Origin: Acholoe squamosa
Lineage: Eukaryota > Annelida > Polychaeta > Phyllodocida > Polynoidae
Direction of reading: 5' to 3'
Assembly (NCBI GenBank): GCA_949317995.1
Contig: OX439044.1
Coordinates: forward strand, 14,326,141-14,390,140
DNA length: 64,000 nt
Positions 19,502-30,797 of this stretch are shown piece by piece. A program made the position numbers and the translations under genes. Position 1 is the first letter of the stretch; each line of letters starts with the position of its first letter. The notes beneath the pieces are model-generated. The model was given only the letters and a program-made list of their open reading frames with translations, was not told the DNA's origin and did not search any database.

Positions 19502-22435
19502 TAACAAGCTAGTCTATTTTAGAAATTATGCCTACCAGTGTCCTATTAGCAACTCACCCCAAACAACAGACCCCCCGAAATTTTGTATAAAACCTTTCAT
19601 TTTTCCAACCCAAAATTCCCAAAATTCACCGCGCCCCACACCCCACCCTTTTCTCTCACACAAAACCAAGCCCCCCCATTCAACCACCCAAGCCCCATTT
19701 CCCCCCCGAATCAAAATTCGTATGAGTCACTATTGCAGTAGAGTACATGTGCACTGGCAAATCAAAACAAACCGTTTTGCCAGTATACCCGTAACCATAA
19801 CAACGGGGGAATTACCCGCTCTATTTATAGAACAGGTGTCCCCACGCTGTAATAGTGAATGCCCGGCGAGTTTAGCCACGCATCGTCCCCCGATCCAGGA
19901 GAGCATACCAGATAGAAGGCTCGGGCCCAAACGGCGGCAAGCATATGGGGATCTGCTAAAACCCAAGAAGCCCAGTGTCCCAACTATCTATATATGTTTA
20001 AACTCAACCTGGCTGAGAGGGCCCCATACATAGTCTATGGTAGGTAAAATTTCGACTCACCATTCCAACATGGCCGATTTCGGTTCATGACGGAGACCAC
20101 CGTCCCACCTCAGCGACTGCCGGCCACCCCCACAATCATATGACTTAGGACCGTCCCGAGGTTATACCCAAATGTCAGTAGCGTTTGGAAGATACCATCA
20201 CACTTATGTGGGGATGGCAGGTAGCCCTCACACATACGCCGCAAAGACGCTTATGTGGGGATCGCCCCCCCCATCTAGCCTACCCTCCACCCCCCCTCCC
20301 CCCCCCCGCCCCACACTGAACCCCCCAGCCTCCGCAAGACGCCCAAAACACACCCATACACAGCCATCTTCAACCACACTGAGCTAAACAACATCATAGC
20401 CACAGCTAAGCCTAACTAACACAATAGATCGACCTGCGCTAATGTTCATCAATGTTGACACCGGCTGCAGCGCCTGGTCCGACAACTTTCGCGCCATACG
20501 CGGCAGCCCGGCGCCATCTTGGTTTCGTTTTAATTACCGAAACTGACAGACGTCACGGCCGTCACCATGACTACCATCGGTCATGTGACATCCGCACGTG
20601 GCATCTCTACCACAACAACAACATTAGCACATGTTCAAACTTTAACTTGCTCAAATCGAACTTACCTCAGTACCCATTGGGCATCCCGCCTGGAGGGACT
20701 ATGGTCCACTGAATCTGTGTTATGCTGAAATACAATCAAAAGAGCAGATTAGACCAAAATGCCCCACGCCTCGACCCTCAAAATTATCAAAAATTCAAAT
20801 ATCACGCCTTTTGTAAATCAAAAATACTTACAATCCACCCGACATAGTGATGGTTATGTGCAAGATTGTGCCGTTGGGCATGACGAGCTCGACCTCGTAT
20901 ACCTCCATCTCTAGTTATGTAACATTATGACATCACACACCCCCCTTTTATAGCAGCCCGGATCAAAATTTTGGCGACACAGGAAAGAATTTTTTTTTTC
21001 TCGCCCCCCCCATTTTCGGCCCAAAAATTTAAATTTCCCTCCAATCAGCATCAACAGAGTTCTTTTCAGGATATTTGAGACAAGTAGGAGTCGACCTGAG
21101 CAGGTCATACCTGTATTAAATCCCATAACTTATCTGATCATTTCGCCATTACGGTGCAGCGCCAGCTCGCTACTACCACCTGGTGGAATTTAGACAAACT
21201 AACCACAGCGTCCCTGGATACAGGACCCGCGCTAAGCCAAATAAATCAATTGAGCTCTGTACTTAGGTTTTGTACGTTGACAAAATGATATTGATCTCAC
21301 GTCCTTTCTCTGTATTGACCATGGCCTGTCTGCAACCCATAACAGACAAACTATAGGTCGATGAATTGTCTCCTCTTCCTGTTGTTTCCCCAACAGGCCT
21401 ACCACCAACACAGCATCGTTTTCCTTCAGTGCCAGAAGCCAAAACCAAGGAGAAAGGACCAGTACCATCAAGTCCAGAAACAACCAACACCAAAACAACA
21501 TGGCAACTTATAAACCAATAGCTTCCTCGCCATGGAACTTTTCAGGCCACAAATGACAATATCACCATAAGGAACATCAGAACCTATTTCCCAGCAGTAT
21601 ACACCCAAATTGACACTTCAAGAAACACAAATAGACACCTTTCAAAAGGAATTTTTGTATAACCATATTTTAAATCCAAATCGCTGAGACACAATTGTGA
21701 CGTTAATTTATAATTTTTGATGAATTTTATGAGAGACACACCAAAAATATCCTTCTGGCTTGCCTCTCTAGGTGCTATGAGATTCATCACCTTTACCACT
21801 GTTTTTCAAGCTCAACTATGACATGTATTTATGAGTTTTAGTCAAAATTAGTTATCCATAATCAACAGGTTGTATACATCCCATTTTTGTATATTGTCAT
21901 GAAAATTACCACGTTTCTAGTCAACAGTAACACTGAATACCACCTTGACTTATACCTTATACCTGACTGTGTAGCAGACCCTACACAACTTCAGTTATGA
22001 GCCTTGGTGTTGTGGAGCCAAAAACTCATCACCCTTGTGTTGATTGTTGACCCCACAATACCAAGAATCACCAAACTTGGTTAATTTTCATCTGGATTTA
22101 TTTCATCGCGTATTATTGTATAAAACCAACATGTCATCAAATCAGAAAAATTTTCATTTTCCCATGATAACATACCGGTACATATATATTTTAGGCATTG
22201 TACATATCCTGACATTTAAAACCTGTATGTATACACTAAGTCACTTGATCCACACAAAAACTTTATTTTTGTAATTCCATAAAGGAACCTTTTTTTTATA
22301 CTGCAAATAATGTCAAACCAATCAAGTTCTTCACAAAACCCTGTATTTGTATCATAATACCCATAATTGTCAATGGACTCGGCAAAGCCTTATTTTCCTG
22401 CTTATTTTTCTCCCTTTACACTCGTGCAGAGACGA
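19502..22435. other. non-coding interior of element L (3' part)
   Basis: Continues L after the nested insertion. C-rich and G-poor on the plus strand at 19555-19720 and 20265-20350, AT-rich from about 21580. No domain-bearing reading frame; where RT and integrase would be expected I see none. Confidence 0.6.
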
Positions 22436-22452
22436 GTAGGAATGTGGGGATT
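22436..22452 (+). promoter_or_regulatory. candidate polypurine tract of element L
   Basis: GTAGGAATGTGGGGATT, purine-rich, directly before the 3' LTR start TGTCAA. Confidence 0.5.
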
Positions 22453-23127
22453 TGTCAATGGACCATTCTGGGTATTATTATTATTATTCATATTTACTAA
22501 ATTCTTCGCCATATAAAGCCTAAGCTCTGCCCATGATCCACACTCAATAATCTCCTGTATTCCTCAATAGGAACCAGGATCCTTTAGTCATCACAAACAC
22601 ACTTCCTCTATTAGACTCTGTGACATAAGGTACAAGGATGTAATAACATTCCAACCTTATCTACTCAGTCCAACTGGAGGAAGTGGGATCCACCCGTGGT
22701 GCCATATTTGGAATGAGAGGATATTTCACAATCTCCTCTCAATCCTCATTAACATAATCTACCCACAGGTGGCACTCTCTCCTTATGACACGTGTCACTA
22801 TTCTATTGAGCCACATGTACAGAACATTTCACAACACTGTGAGCTGCTCAAGCCCTCAGTATATAAGGTAGCTTGAGCTGCTCCCAATCATCTATTCCAA
22901 GCTATCTATTCTAAGCTATCGTCTCTCCCAACTTACACCTTACACCTATACCTAGAACCTACGACAGGTTGAGCTATAGGATCGGAGGCAGAGCTTAGAT
23001 CTTGGCGAGTGTTATCATTGTTACCACCTTTATGAAACACTCATGTTAGCTATGCAATAAAAGGATCAACTGAACTTCCCTGGATTCCGTGTACATTCAC
23101 TTCACCACATGTAACCGTCCGTTGACA
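22453..23127 (+). repeat. 3' LTR of element L (675 bp)
   Basis: Near-identical to 10128-10799, with the same TATA box and AATAAA and one extra triplet. CTTG follows at 23128-23131, completing the target duplication. Confidence 0.92.
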
Positions 23128-24531
23128 CTTGTTAAAATCTTTAATCTATCCTTTGCAACAGCCACTATACCGGCTAAATGGAAAATCTCCCAAGTTACCC
23201 CTATCCCGAAATCTGGAAACTTGAAATTGGTAAATAATTATAGGCCTATCTCTTTGATTCCCTTACCTTGTAAATTAATTGAAAAAATTGTTCACAATAG
23301 ATTATATGGGTTCCTAACTGAGGAAAATATCTTAACAAAATTTCAAGGTGGTTTTCGCCCTGGCTTCAGTACTGTTGACACTCTTGCTAAATTCACTGAT
23401 GATATTAAAAGAGACCTTAATGTAGGAAATTCCACTGTTGCTGCCTTTATTGATTTGAGGAAAGCTTTTGATACTGTGGACCACTCTGTTCTTCTTATTA
23501 AACTCCATAACTATGGTATAAGATCTGATACATATCATTGGTTCAAGAATTATTTATTTGATAGAAAACAAATTGTTAAGGCAAATGGTATTGCTTCTAA
23601 AATGTATAGTGTAATATGTGGTGTTCCTCAAGGATCAATATTAGGTCTGTTGCTTTTTTTAGTATATGTCAATGATGTAATTAAATGTATAAAAAACTGT
23701 AAAATCAGGTTATATGCTGATGATACGGTGATCTATAAGTCGCATAATAATTTTGAAACTGCCAAAAAGGGTCTACAGGAAGACCTAGAAATGTATAATA
23801 CTTGGTGTGAACAAAATAAGTTATCGGTTAATATTGCTAAAACCAAAATAATGATTTTCTCATCTTGTACCATGAAACTCAGTACTTTATCAGCCAATAT
23901 TACCATGAATAATATGCTGCTACAAGTTGTACCTAGTTATAAATATCTTGGAGTAATATTGGATCCCCTTCTGAATTATAGTCTACATATTAAAAATCAG
24001 GCTAAAACAATTGCCCATAAAACCTACTTATTATGTAATCTAAGGAAATATATTGATACCAAGTTATCACTAAGAATTTTTAAAACCACTATTTTACCAT
24101 ATATGGACTATGCTGATATTATTTTCCATACCACCTATGAAAAGTATTTGGAAATGCTCCAATATGCTCAAAACCGGTGTTTAAAGATTTGTCTCAAAGT
24201 ACCCCATCTCACCAACACTCGCTATATTCACCACATATCCAACTGTAACTTCTTATCTGATAGAAGACAAACACATTTATTGAACTATATGTATACAAGA
24301 TCTAGATGTAATGAATATATAGACCATAGACAGATAAGAACAAGACAGCATTTGGCTCCTACATGCAAGGTGTTATTTCCCAATACTGTTTCTTACATGA
24401 AAAGTATTGAATATTTTGGTGCCATAAGTTGGAATGCTCTCCCAATAATCCGTCGTAATACTGAAACTTTATCAATCTTTAAATCTAATAACAAAAAATT
24501 ATTACGTGAACTTGTCCCTAAAATTGGGTGA
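23128..24531 (+). pseudogene. non-LTR element N reverse transcriptase, main part
   Basis: Open for about 467 codons after the L insertion. RT blocks in order: W-K-I-S-Q-V-T-P-I-P-K, N-N-Y-R-P-I-S-L-I-P, K-F-Q-G-G-F-R-P-G-F-S-T, F-I-D-L-R-K-A-F-D-T-V-D-H, G-V-P-Q-G-S-I-L-G, and the catalytic Y-A-D-D-T (about 23715). The Cys/His-poor C terminus with WNALP-type sequence is typical of CR1/L2/Rex-like Jockey-superfamily elements. Oddity: LGPLLF is LGLLLF. Apart from the insertion the frame is clean, so N was young when L landed in it. 5' truncated; no endonuclease is joined to it here. Confidence 0.9.
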
Positions 24532-24925
24532 GCAGCCCAACTTTAGAACTACTATATTTACTTATTAGTAAATTCTGATTTGTTTCCCCTCTCTCTCGTT
24601 CTTTAAATCACTTAAACAAGAAAACTAAGCTAGCACTATATACCATTATTATCTTGTATTATATTGGTACATTTCTATTTTTCAAATATTCTTCTATTTT
24701 TCAAGTGTGTCAATCCTATACAAACATAATTAACAGTGTAGGTAGGACCTGAAATATCAACCCATACACCCTACGTGGTGGGGATGAGGTCCATCACCTT
24801 CTTCAGTCTCAGCTGGGATATCTTTTCTTTATGATTTTCTCTATAAATTGGTCATGATATGTTTACACATTGCATACCTTTACCTGTAATTGTCGCTATA
24901 CCTGAAATCTGAGACAATAAAGAAA
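24532..24925 (+). other. 3' UTR of element N
   Basis: About 390 bases after the RT stop, with AATAAA at 24916-24921 as likely 3' end signal. I see no poly(A) tail or clear target duplication, so the end is approximate. Confidence 0.5.
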
Positions 24926-25033
24926 ACTTAACCTAAATAGCTAGACTCGACTCTGACACTGAAAACTAGAGAAAAGTAGTGCAGATGATAACAACACTTG
25001 CCTATCTTATTACTCACACCTATGGCTCTAGAC

Positions 25034-25211
25034 CCCTAAAATCGACATGGCGACATGAGCATTTTTTGGCCTAGTGACATGTGACATGGCCAATTCCTTA
25101 AAATCGACACAGTGGCATGGCAATTTCTTAAAATCGACATGGTGACATGACAATTTCTTAAAATCGATATGGGGACATGGTAATTTCTTAAAATTGACAT
25201 GGAACATGGGG
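25034..25211. repeat. minisatellite, CTTAAAATCGACATGGNGACATG type (locus 1)
   Basis: About five degenerate units of roughly 35 bp built from CTTAAAATCGACATGG and GGACATGNCAATTT, followed by a C run. A second array with the same unit lies at 61962-62140. Confidence 0.8.
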
Positions 25212-25225
25212 ACCCCCCCCCCCCC

Positions 25226-25978
25226 CATCAAGGGCCCCACACCTAGAGGCATGCAGCTAATGTGATTGCTCTAGAAGCTTGTATCAAGACACACATATGT
25301 TGCACCCATTATGATATGAGTTTGGGAGAGCAATTGTTCCAGTGCAGTGATTAATGGTCAATTATGTAGGCCAATAATATCATTATAGGAATTGCTCCAA
25401 AAACTAACTGAAGACCTGTGATTGCCGTTTGATCTCTACACCATGGGTAAACATCGATCTATATCACCTAGAAAACAGTTCCTAGAGAATTCGTATCTAC
25501 GCCCTAATGACTAACAAACATAATATTGAGCAGGCAAGGGGTAGGGTCATCCATGAGAGTATAGTTGATGACATCTTCTGCTTTTCTCATAACAGCATTA
25601 TCTAGAATGACATTCACTAGAATTAAGCACATAAACTACATGTTGTATCCAAAGAGTATGATCACTAGATTTACTACATTCAATAGATTAGTATGGGATT
25701 TGTATGTATCATGGATATGATATCAATCTATCGCAGACCTCTATCGCAGAAATTTATATAGGAAATGTATGGCTCAATAGCGCGACAGAGGCCAAGTGGA
25801 CTATCGACATTAGGAAGGACTAACAAGCATATTTTGGCACAAATAAGACAGTTCCAGTAATCCCCAAAATTCTAAAATGTCATTGAGGAATTCTTCACTT
25901 TCAGAACAGAAAGCACGATACTTGGTAGGTTATGATCCTTTGGTCTTACATTGGCTGCTTTGAACTGCAACATTTTTA
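25226..25978. other. no gene seen (downstream of zinc-finger exon)
   Basis: AT-rich sequence without coding or terminal-repeat signals that I can support. On the minus strand it is the region just 3' of the zinc-finger stop. Confidence 0.5.
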
Positions 25979-27694
25979 TTAATGGCATTCACTGCATTGA
26001 AGCACATATGCAACATGCTGTGTGCTATTTGGCAGCTGTACAAAACCTCGAACACACTTCCCACACTTTACATCAAACAGTAAAGCGTCTAAATTCTTTA
26101 ACCTCCTGAGAGCAACTGAACACTGTTGCAGCTTCTCTAAGCTGTGGGTCAGCATATGTTTAGTTAGATGGATTAAACCACTGAATTCCTGACAACAGTA
26201 TGAACAGCTATGGGGTATCTTACTCTCCCTGCAATTAGTGTCCAGTTTACATTTAGCATAACCTGTCTTAATTGGCTTTTCATGGTATTGATTGTTTTTG
26301 CCAGACATATCATGTTTTACATGCCTCTTGAAGTTACTTTGCTGATTTGATGATTTTATGTGAACATAAGTTTTCTTCCCTATATGAGTCAGTGTGTGTC
26401 TTCTCAGGTTGGCAGTGGTAGTGAATCCTTTTCCACAGTCTGAACACACATAAGGCTTTTCTCTTGTATGTGTAAGCATGTGTCTTTTCATGTTGTTAAG
26501 ATAGGCAAATCCTTTACCACAGTATGAACACACATGAGGTTTCTCCCCTTTGTGGGTCAGCATATGTACTTTAAGGCTACCCATAGCAGTAAATCCTTTA
26601 CCACATTCTGAGCACACATGGGGTTTCTCTCCTGTGTGAGTCTTTATGTGACTCTTTAGGACAGCAAGAAGACTGAATCCTTTACCACATTTTGAGCACA
26701 CATAGGGCGTTTCACCAGTGTGAATCTTGTTGTGTTGCATAAGCTCATCCAGACTATAACATACTTTACCACAGTCAGTACACTTACATTGTTTCTCCCC
26801 TCTGTGTGTCACCATGTGTAGATTTAAGCCATGTTCACGTTTGAATTTCTTACCACATTGAGAACAAAAATGGGGCTCCTCCTGTACATGGGTCACCATA
26901 TGGGTCTTTAGATTATGGCTTGAGTTGAATCCTTTTCCACAATCTGGACATTTATGTTGCGTTCCATCATGGCTTCTCATGTGATCTCTCAGATTCACTC
27001 TGAAATTGAAACCCTTTCCACATTTTGCACACTTTAATTTCTTCTCATTTTTATGTGTTTTCATATGGGAATAAAGTTGTGATGATTGTGCATATGCTTT
27101 ATGACAGTGTGAACATACATGTGGTTTTTCTCCTGTGTGAGTCATCTCATGATTTCTTAGCGCCACTTGTTGAGTAAACTTTTTTCCACACTCAGCACAC
27201 ACATGTGGTTTCTTTCCTGTATGGATCATTTTGTGAAGTGTTAAACCTCCAAGTCTAGCAAATCTTTTTCCACAGTAGGAACACACATGGAGCTCCCCTG
27301 TGTGGGTCATCTTGTGTACCCTGAGGCTCCTGAATTGAAGGAATCCTTTACCACAATCTGAACAGACATGTGGTTTTTCTCCTTTGTGAGTCATTTGGTG
27401 TGCACTTAGCTGCGATTTTTGAGGAAACCGCTTTCCACAGTCAGAACACACATGGGGTTTTTCTCCTGTGTGCCTCATCCTGTGTAGTTTTAAGTTTCCA
27501 CGCTGAATAAATCCTTTACCACAGTCTGTGCACACATGGGGCCTCTCTCCTGTGTGAGTCATTTTGTGAAACTTTAGGTACTTTGCTTGACGGAATCCTT
27601 TCCCACAGTATGAACACATATGGTGTCTCTCCCCTGTATGGGTCATTATGGGTGTTGTCTGAACTCCCCAAGATGCCAAGGTTACCTGTACCAC
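25979..27694 (-). CDS. C2H2 zinc-finger protein, terminal exon
   Basis: 571 codons without a stop. The frame opens exactly at a splice acceptor (27695-27696), so this is the last exon of a multi-exon gene; the first Met of the protein is not here. Fifteen consecutive canonical fingers (C-x2-C-x12-H-x3-H) with TGEKP-type linkers, starting HMCSYCGKGF. Finger 11 has Cys in place of the core Phe (GKVCYSL), and some linkers are eroded. After the array come a degenerate finger lacking its cysteines, one isolated good finger (HSCSYCCQEF), and a C-terminal Cys-rich remnant. Likely a nuclear DNA-binding protein. No KRAB, SCAN or BTB domain is visible, and upstream exons could not be found. AATAAA overlaps the stop (25975-25980). 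Confidence 0.9.
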   Translation of the reverse strand: MVQVTLASWGVQTTPIMTHTGERHHMCSYCGKGFRQAKYLKFHKMTHTGERPHVCTDCGKGFIQRGNLKLHRMRHTGEKPHVCSDCGKRFPQKSQLSAHQMTHKGEKPHVCSDCGKGFLQFRSLRVHKMTHTGELHVCSYCGKRFARLGGLTLHKMIHTGKKPHVCAECGKKFTQQVALRNHEMTHTGEKPHVCSHCHKAYAQSSQLYSHMKTHKNEKKLKCAKCGKGFNFRVNLRDHMRSHDGTQHKCPDCGKGFNSSHNLKTHMVTHVQEEPHFCSQCGKKFKREHGLNLHMVTHRGEKQCKCTDCGKVCYSLDELMQHNKIHTGETPYVCSKCGKGFSLLAVLKSHIKTHTGEKPHVCSECGKGFTAMGSLKVHMLTHKGEKPHVCSYCGKGFAYLNNMKRHMLTHTREKPYVCSDCGKGFTTTANLRRHTLTHIGKKTYVHIKSSNQQSNFKRHVKHDMSGKNNQYHEKPIKTGYAKCKLDTNCRESKIPHSCSYCCQEFSGLIHLTKHMLTHSLEKLQQCSVALRRLKNLDALLFDVKCGKCVRGFVQLPNSTQHVAYVLQCSECH

Positions 27695-27715
27695 CTACAA
27701 GAAATTGGGAAAAGT
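27695..27715 (-). promoter_or_regulatory. splice acceptor of zinc-finger terminal exon
   Basis: On the minus strand a pyrimidine-rich CCCAATTTCTTGTAG leads into GTGGTACAG. The coding frame is open right up to it and has no ATG near the start of the array, which supports a 3' splice site rather than translation start. Confidence 0.65.
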
Positions 27716-27758
27716 ATGATGCATGATTATTTGATCACTTGTAAGTGTCTCCCTTTAA

Positions 27759-27914
27759 AGGGGGGCTACCATGGATAAGACATACCCACGTTAGCAAGTC
27801 ATGTGACCACCGCTTGACCAATGAGGTCGTTGCAAATTTTTAGCTGGGTCCCGCGAGTTTATCAACTGTTTTTGAAATGGTACCCATGTTGAAATTGGCC
27901 GTGTTAGCCCCCCT
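27759..27914. mobile_element. 156-bp inverted-repeat element flanked by TTAA
   Basis: AGGGGGGCTA at the left and TAGCCCCCCT at the right are exact inverted repeats, each flanked by TTAA (27755-27758, 27915-27918). TTAA duplication is the mark of piggyBac-type transposons, so this is probably a piggyBac-derived MITE. It lies in the intron just upstream of the zinc-finger exon. Confidence 0.7.
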
Positions 27915-27918
27915 TTAA

Positions 27919-28394
27919 GAACTAGAGGAAAGCGAAGAAACGCTAATAACTCAGAAAGACTGTCGATTTCTTGTGTGTGTGTGGGGGGGGGGGAGGCATT
28001 CTCCCACACATAAGGTACAGTAATAGACTATTGATAGGGATGATTATTCTTTCCAAATTTCTGACATTAGCACTGGCATTCATAGGCAAAAGACTAGCCC
28101 CAAGCAGATGTCAAGTAGGGAATTTTAGCAAGGGAGCGCATATCTTGTGTGTGGGATGTAGCGCAATGGGTTGAGGGACTGATCATAAGTGAAGTGCAGA
28201 GACTTCACAATAGCAGCACAGCAACTGTGGTAGAGGGGTTTGGGGGGCATGCCCCCTCCAGAAAAAAAATTAAATTGCAGAGGAATTTTGACGCATTCTC
28301 TTGCATTTCTAAACCACAATTTATTGGCTGTTGTTATCATTTACTCTACTATGAAATGGTAGTGGTGGAAAGGGATTTTTCTCTGGTAGGATGA
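27919..28394. other. no gene seen
   Basis: Contains short G runs near 27984 and an A-box-like TAGCGCAATGGG at 28158, but no B box. No supportable gene; presumed intron of the zinc-finger gene. Confidence 0.4.
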
Positions 28395-28419
28395 GACTAA
28401 GGCTGGAGGAATGATAGGA

Positions 28420-28790
28420 CTCCCATCCTGCCCTAACCCCACTCCCCTTCCTTTTATTCCCCTACTATATCTACCAGTCTCATAGTGCCCAAACATATAG
28501 TCTAACTAAAATACCAGACACCATCCTGCCCTCACCCCCACTCCTAACTATTCCCCTACTACCAGTCTCATCCTTCCCTCACATATGACCCCACTATTCC
28601 CCTATTCCCACATTTCACCCTGCCCTCATCCCACTCCAACTATTCCTCCACCATGCACTGTCCACATCCTGCCATCACCCCACATTTCACCCTGCCCTCA
28701 CCCCACCCTACTATTCCCCTACCATGAGTCCCATCCTGCCCTCACCCCAAGTCCCACCATTCCCCTGCCTGGTTCACCTACAACCAGATT
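28420..28790. repeat. degenerate C-rich minisatellite
   Basis: Repeats of CCTGCCCTCACCCCA with CTATTCCCCTACYA spacers, irregular period of about 35-50 bp. The minus strand is G-rich. Confidence 0.7.
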
Positions 28791-29350
28791 TCATCCTCCA
28801 GGTGTTGCCTCCTTGGCCGGCCAAAAGGGAGCACTACGCCAATGGGATAGGCAACTCTAGGTGCTATTCCCCTATTCTTTTATCTGTCCACTCTGCTGCC
28901 CCCCTCCCTCTCAATCTCATCCTTCACTACCTACCCTATGGAGTCCTACATCCCAAAGTGTCCTTACCTCCCTCAGACTGTGCTAAAAAGTGTGTCCAGG
29001 CTTATTCAGTTTAGAAAAAAGTGTGAAAACTATCAGAATTTGGCATGGGATCATAGTCAGGGTTCTCCTCACACTGTAATGACGCCGGTGGGCCGCCGGC
29101 GTGATTTTAGCTTCATATAGGTTTTTGAATTTTGCAAATCGGCCAATTAGTACAGAAGTTATGGCCATATTTATGAAAATACTTTCAATTTCTTTGTTAA
29201 ATGGACTTAAATTCCCATCTGTAATCCCCACACTGTCATGAATGTGACTAAACAACCAAATTTAACCTACCATAAGGCTTAGGACGTTACCAAATGAAAT
29301 TTTATGCCAGCTCGCTGCAGGATTTTACGGTGTGATTTTACATTCTCCGG
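28791..29350. other. no gene seen
   Basis: Mixed sequence after the C-rich minisatellite. A GCCGGTGGGCCGCCGGC palindrome-like stretch lies near 29083. No supportable feature. Confidence 0.4.
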
Positions 29351-29357
29351 AGAACCC

Positions 29358-29425
29358 TGCATAGTGTAAAGGTTAGCATGATGGATTAGCAAGCCATATA
29401 TCAGGGTTCGATTCCCAGTGATCCT
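29358..29425 (+). ncRNA. tRNA-derived sequence (SINE head or tRNA pseudogene)
   Basis: ATAGTGTAAAGGTTAGCATG resembles a tRNA 5' half with A box, and 35 bases on GGGTTCGATTCCC is a perfect B box and T arm. The acceptor ends (ACCCTGC, GTGATCC) do not pair, so it is not a working tRNA. No SINE body or tail was recognised. Confidence 0.5.
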
Positions 29426-29512
29426 AGTTATTTTCACCCTCCACTACATCCTTTACTATTGAGGCCAAAAAGGGTCACCTTAGTGATGGCAGGTACATCT
29501 TCACAATCTCTA

Positions 29513-29550
29513 TATGTATGTATGTATGTATATATATATATATATGTATA
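29513..29550. repeat. TATG/TA microsatellite at G1b insertion site
   Basis: (TATG)n followed by (TA)n directly abuts the G1b LTR; matching TA repeats resume on the other side at 43029. The element landed inside a simple repeat. Confidence 0.85.
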
Positions 29551-29968
29551 TGTAGTGGTTCGTCTCGTTAAGTTAGATTAAATCATAACGAAGAGAGAGA
29601 AAAGTTTCCGGGTAGGCAACCGAGCTTTTATTTCATAGCTTGCGTTACATACGATCACAGCCTCAGAGGACTACATGCTGCTAGTGCATTCGGTTACCCT
29701 TTCGGGTAACAACCTGGTTGAGCAGTGGGTAAACCACTACTGAGGAACCTAGGGCTAGGACCAGCCTTATATAGGGGAAAAGCCCGCGAAACTCAGACCG
29801 GCCACGTGACGTGTGGCGGACGAGTGGTAGGCCCCCTGGTGTAGTGGATACGAACCCAGAGGCAGGTGCTGCCACCTGCCATCCGGATTCCCCCACCACA
29901 CCCGAAGGACCTAGGTCTGAGTCTCACGGGTGCATGAACGTTAAAGTGTAAAATACCATACCCCTACA
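29551..29968 (-). repeat. 3' LTR of G1b
   Basis: 418 bp; same sequence as 42611-43028. Contains the minus-strand TATA box, AATAAA and GNRA hairpin described for G1a. Confidence 0.96.
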
Positions 29969-29980
29969 CTGCCCCCCTTA
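29969..29980 (-). promoter_or_regulatory. polypurine tract of G1b
   Basis: TAAGGGGGGCAG on the minus strand, abutting the LTR start TGTAGGGG. Confidence 0.85.
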
Positions 29981-30790
29981 GACAATAACTTGGGGGTAAT
30001 TAAACCGCAGTGTATTAATAACCTAGTAAGTGATTGTTTACAATACTAAAAAGGGGTATCAATTACACTTGCTCGATGTGAAATAGGCTATAGTATAAGA
30101 CTATCCTATTTCTGAAAAATTATACAATAATAGCATCGAGTGTCGTTCATGTTATTTCCATCACTAGCTTATAACAACCATAAATGATAAATATACAATT
30201 ATCACAGATTTATAGTAACGTTTTGACAACAGTAGGGTCCTGAAAAGGACCGGTGGTTGTTAACAATGATCGTATTATGGTTATTGAACCCGGAAAAAAA
30301 TTTTCGACTTTTTAAATTAACAGCTCTGTCTACTTTACAGAGTGAATTAAATACTAATGATCAGATATGGACAATTAATCTGATACTATATGAACACAAT
30401 TAGGTATTAACCTGAGTAATACAATAATAAGTTTAGAGAAATCCGTTGGACCTTCTCTTATTTTATAGAAAAATATTTATACTTTTGAGACGCAGCTCAG
30501 TTTATACCTTAGTGTTTTATATTTACAAGTTACAGAAGAATTATAGTCTCTTAATATATTGAGACCAGGAATGACCTATATAGACAGTTATAGGTCTAGG
30601 ATTACCTTAAATAACTTTTAGGATTCGCAGATCCAGTATATTTATAGGTACCCTTATATAATAATATATCTTTATAAAAGATATTATATAGTTATAAATA
30701 CAATTTTACATACAATATAATAATATCAACAAAGTTACTTGTTTTCATGATTGGAGGATGTAACAGGAGTCGGATGCTGCTGATGGCTTG
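29981..30790 (-). other. AT-rich 3' UTR of G1b
   Basis: Colinear with 4593-5406 of copy a, with a few substitutions. No gene. Confidence 0.7.
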
Positions 30791-30797
30791 GTATGGG

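Larger units (their letters stand above)
10128..23127 (+). mobile_element. LTR retrotransposon L (13 kb including nested insertion), target duplication CTTG
   Basis: Two direct repeats (10128-10799 and 22453-23127), both TGTCAA to TTGACA, are flanked by CTTG at 10124-10127 and 23128-23131. They are therefore the two LTRs of one insertion into the RT gene of element N. Without the composite element nested at 13101-19497, the interior is about 5.2 kb. It keeps only a Ser/Thr/Pro-rich ORF and a protease-like fragment; the rest is C-rich and non-coding. It looks like a large non-autonomous derivative moved in trans. Superfamily unresolved; the 4-bp duplication fits gypsy-like integrases. Confidence 0.9.

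Noticed and set aside
28149-28240. tRNA gene suggested by TAGCGCAATGGG
   Set aside because: No B box or cloverleaf downstream.
28585-29014. Proline-rich ORFs
   Set aside because: They translate the C-rich minisatellite and have no other support.
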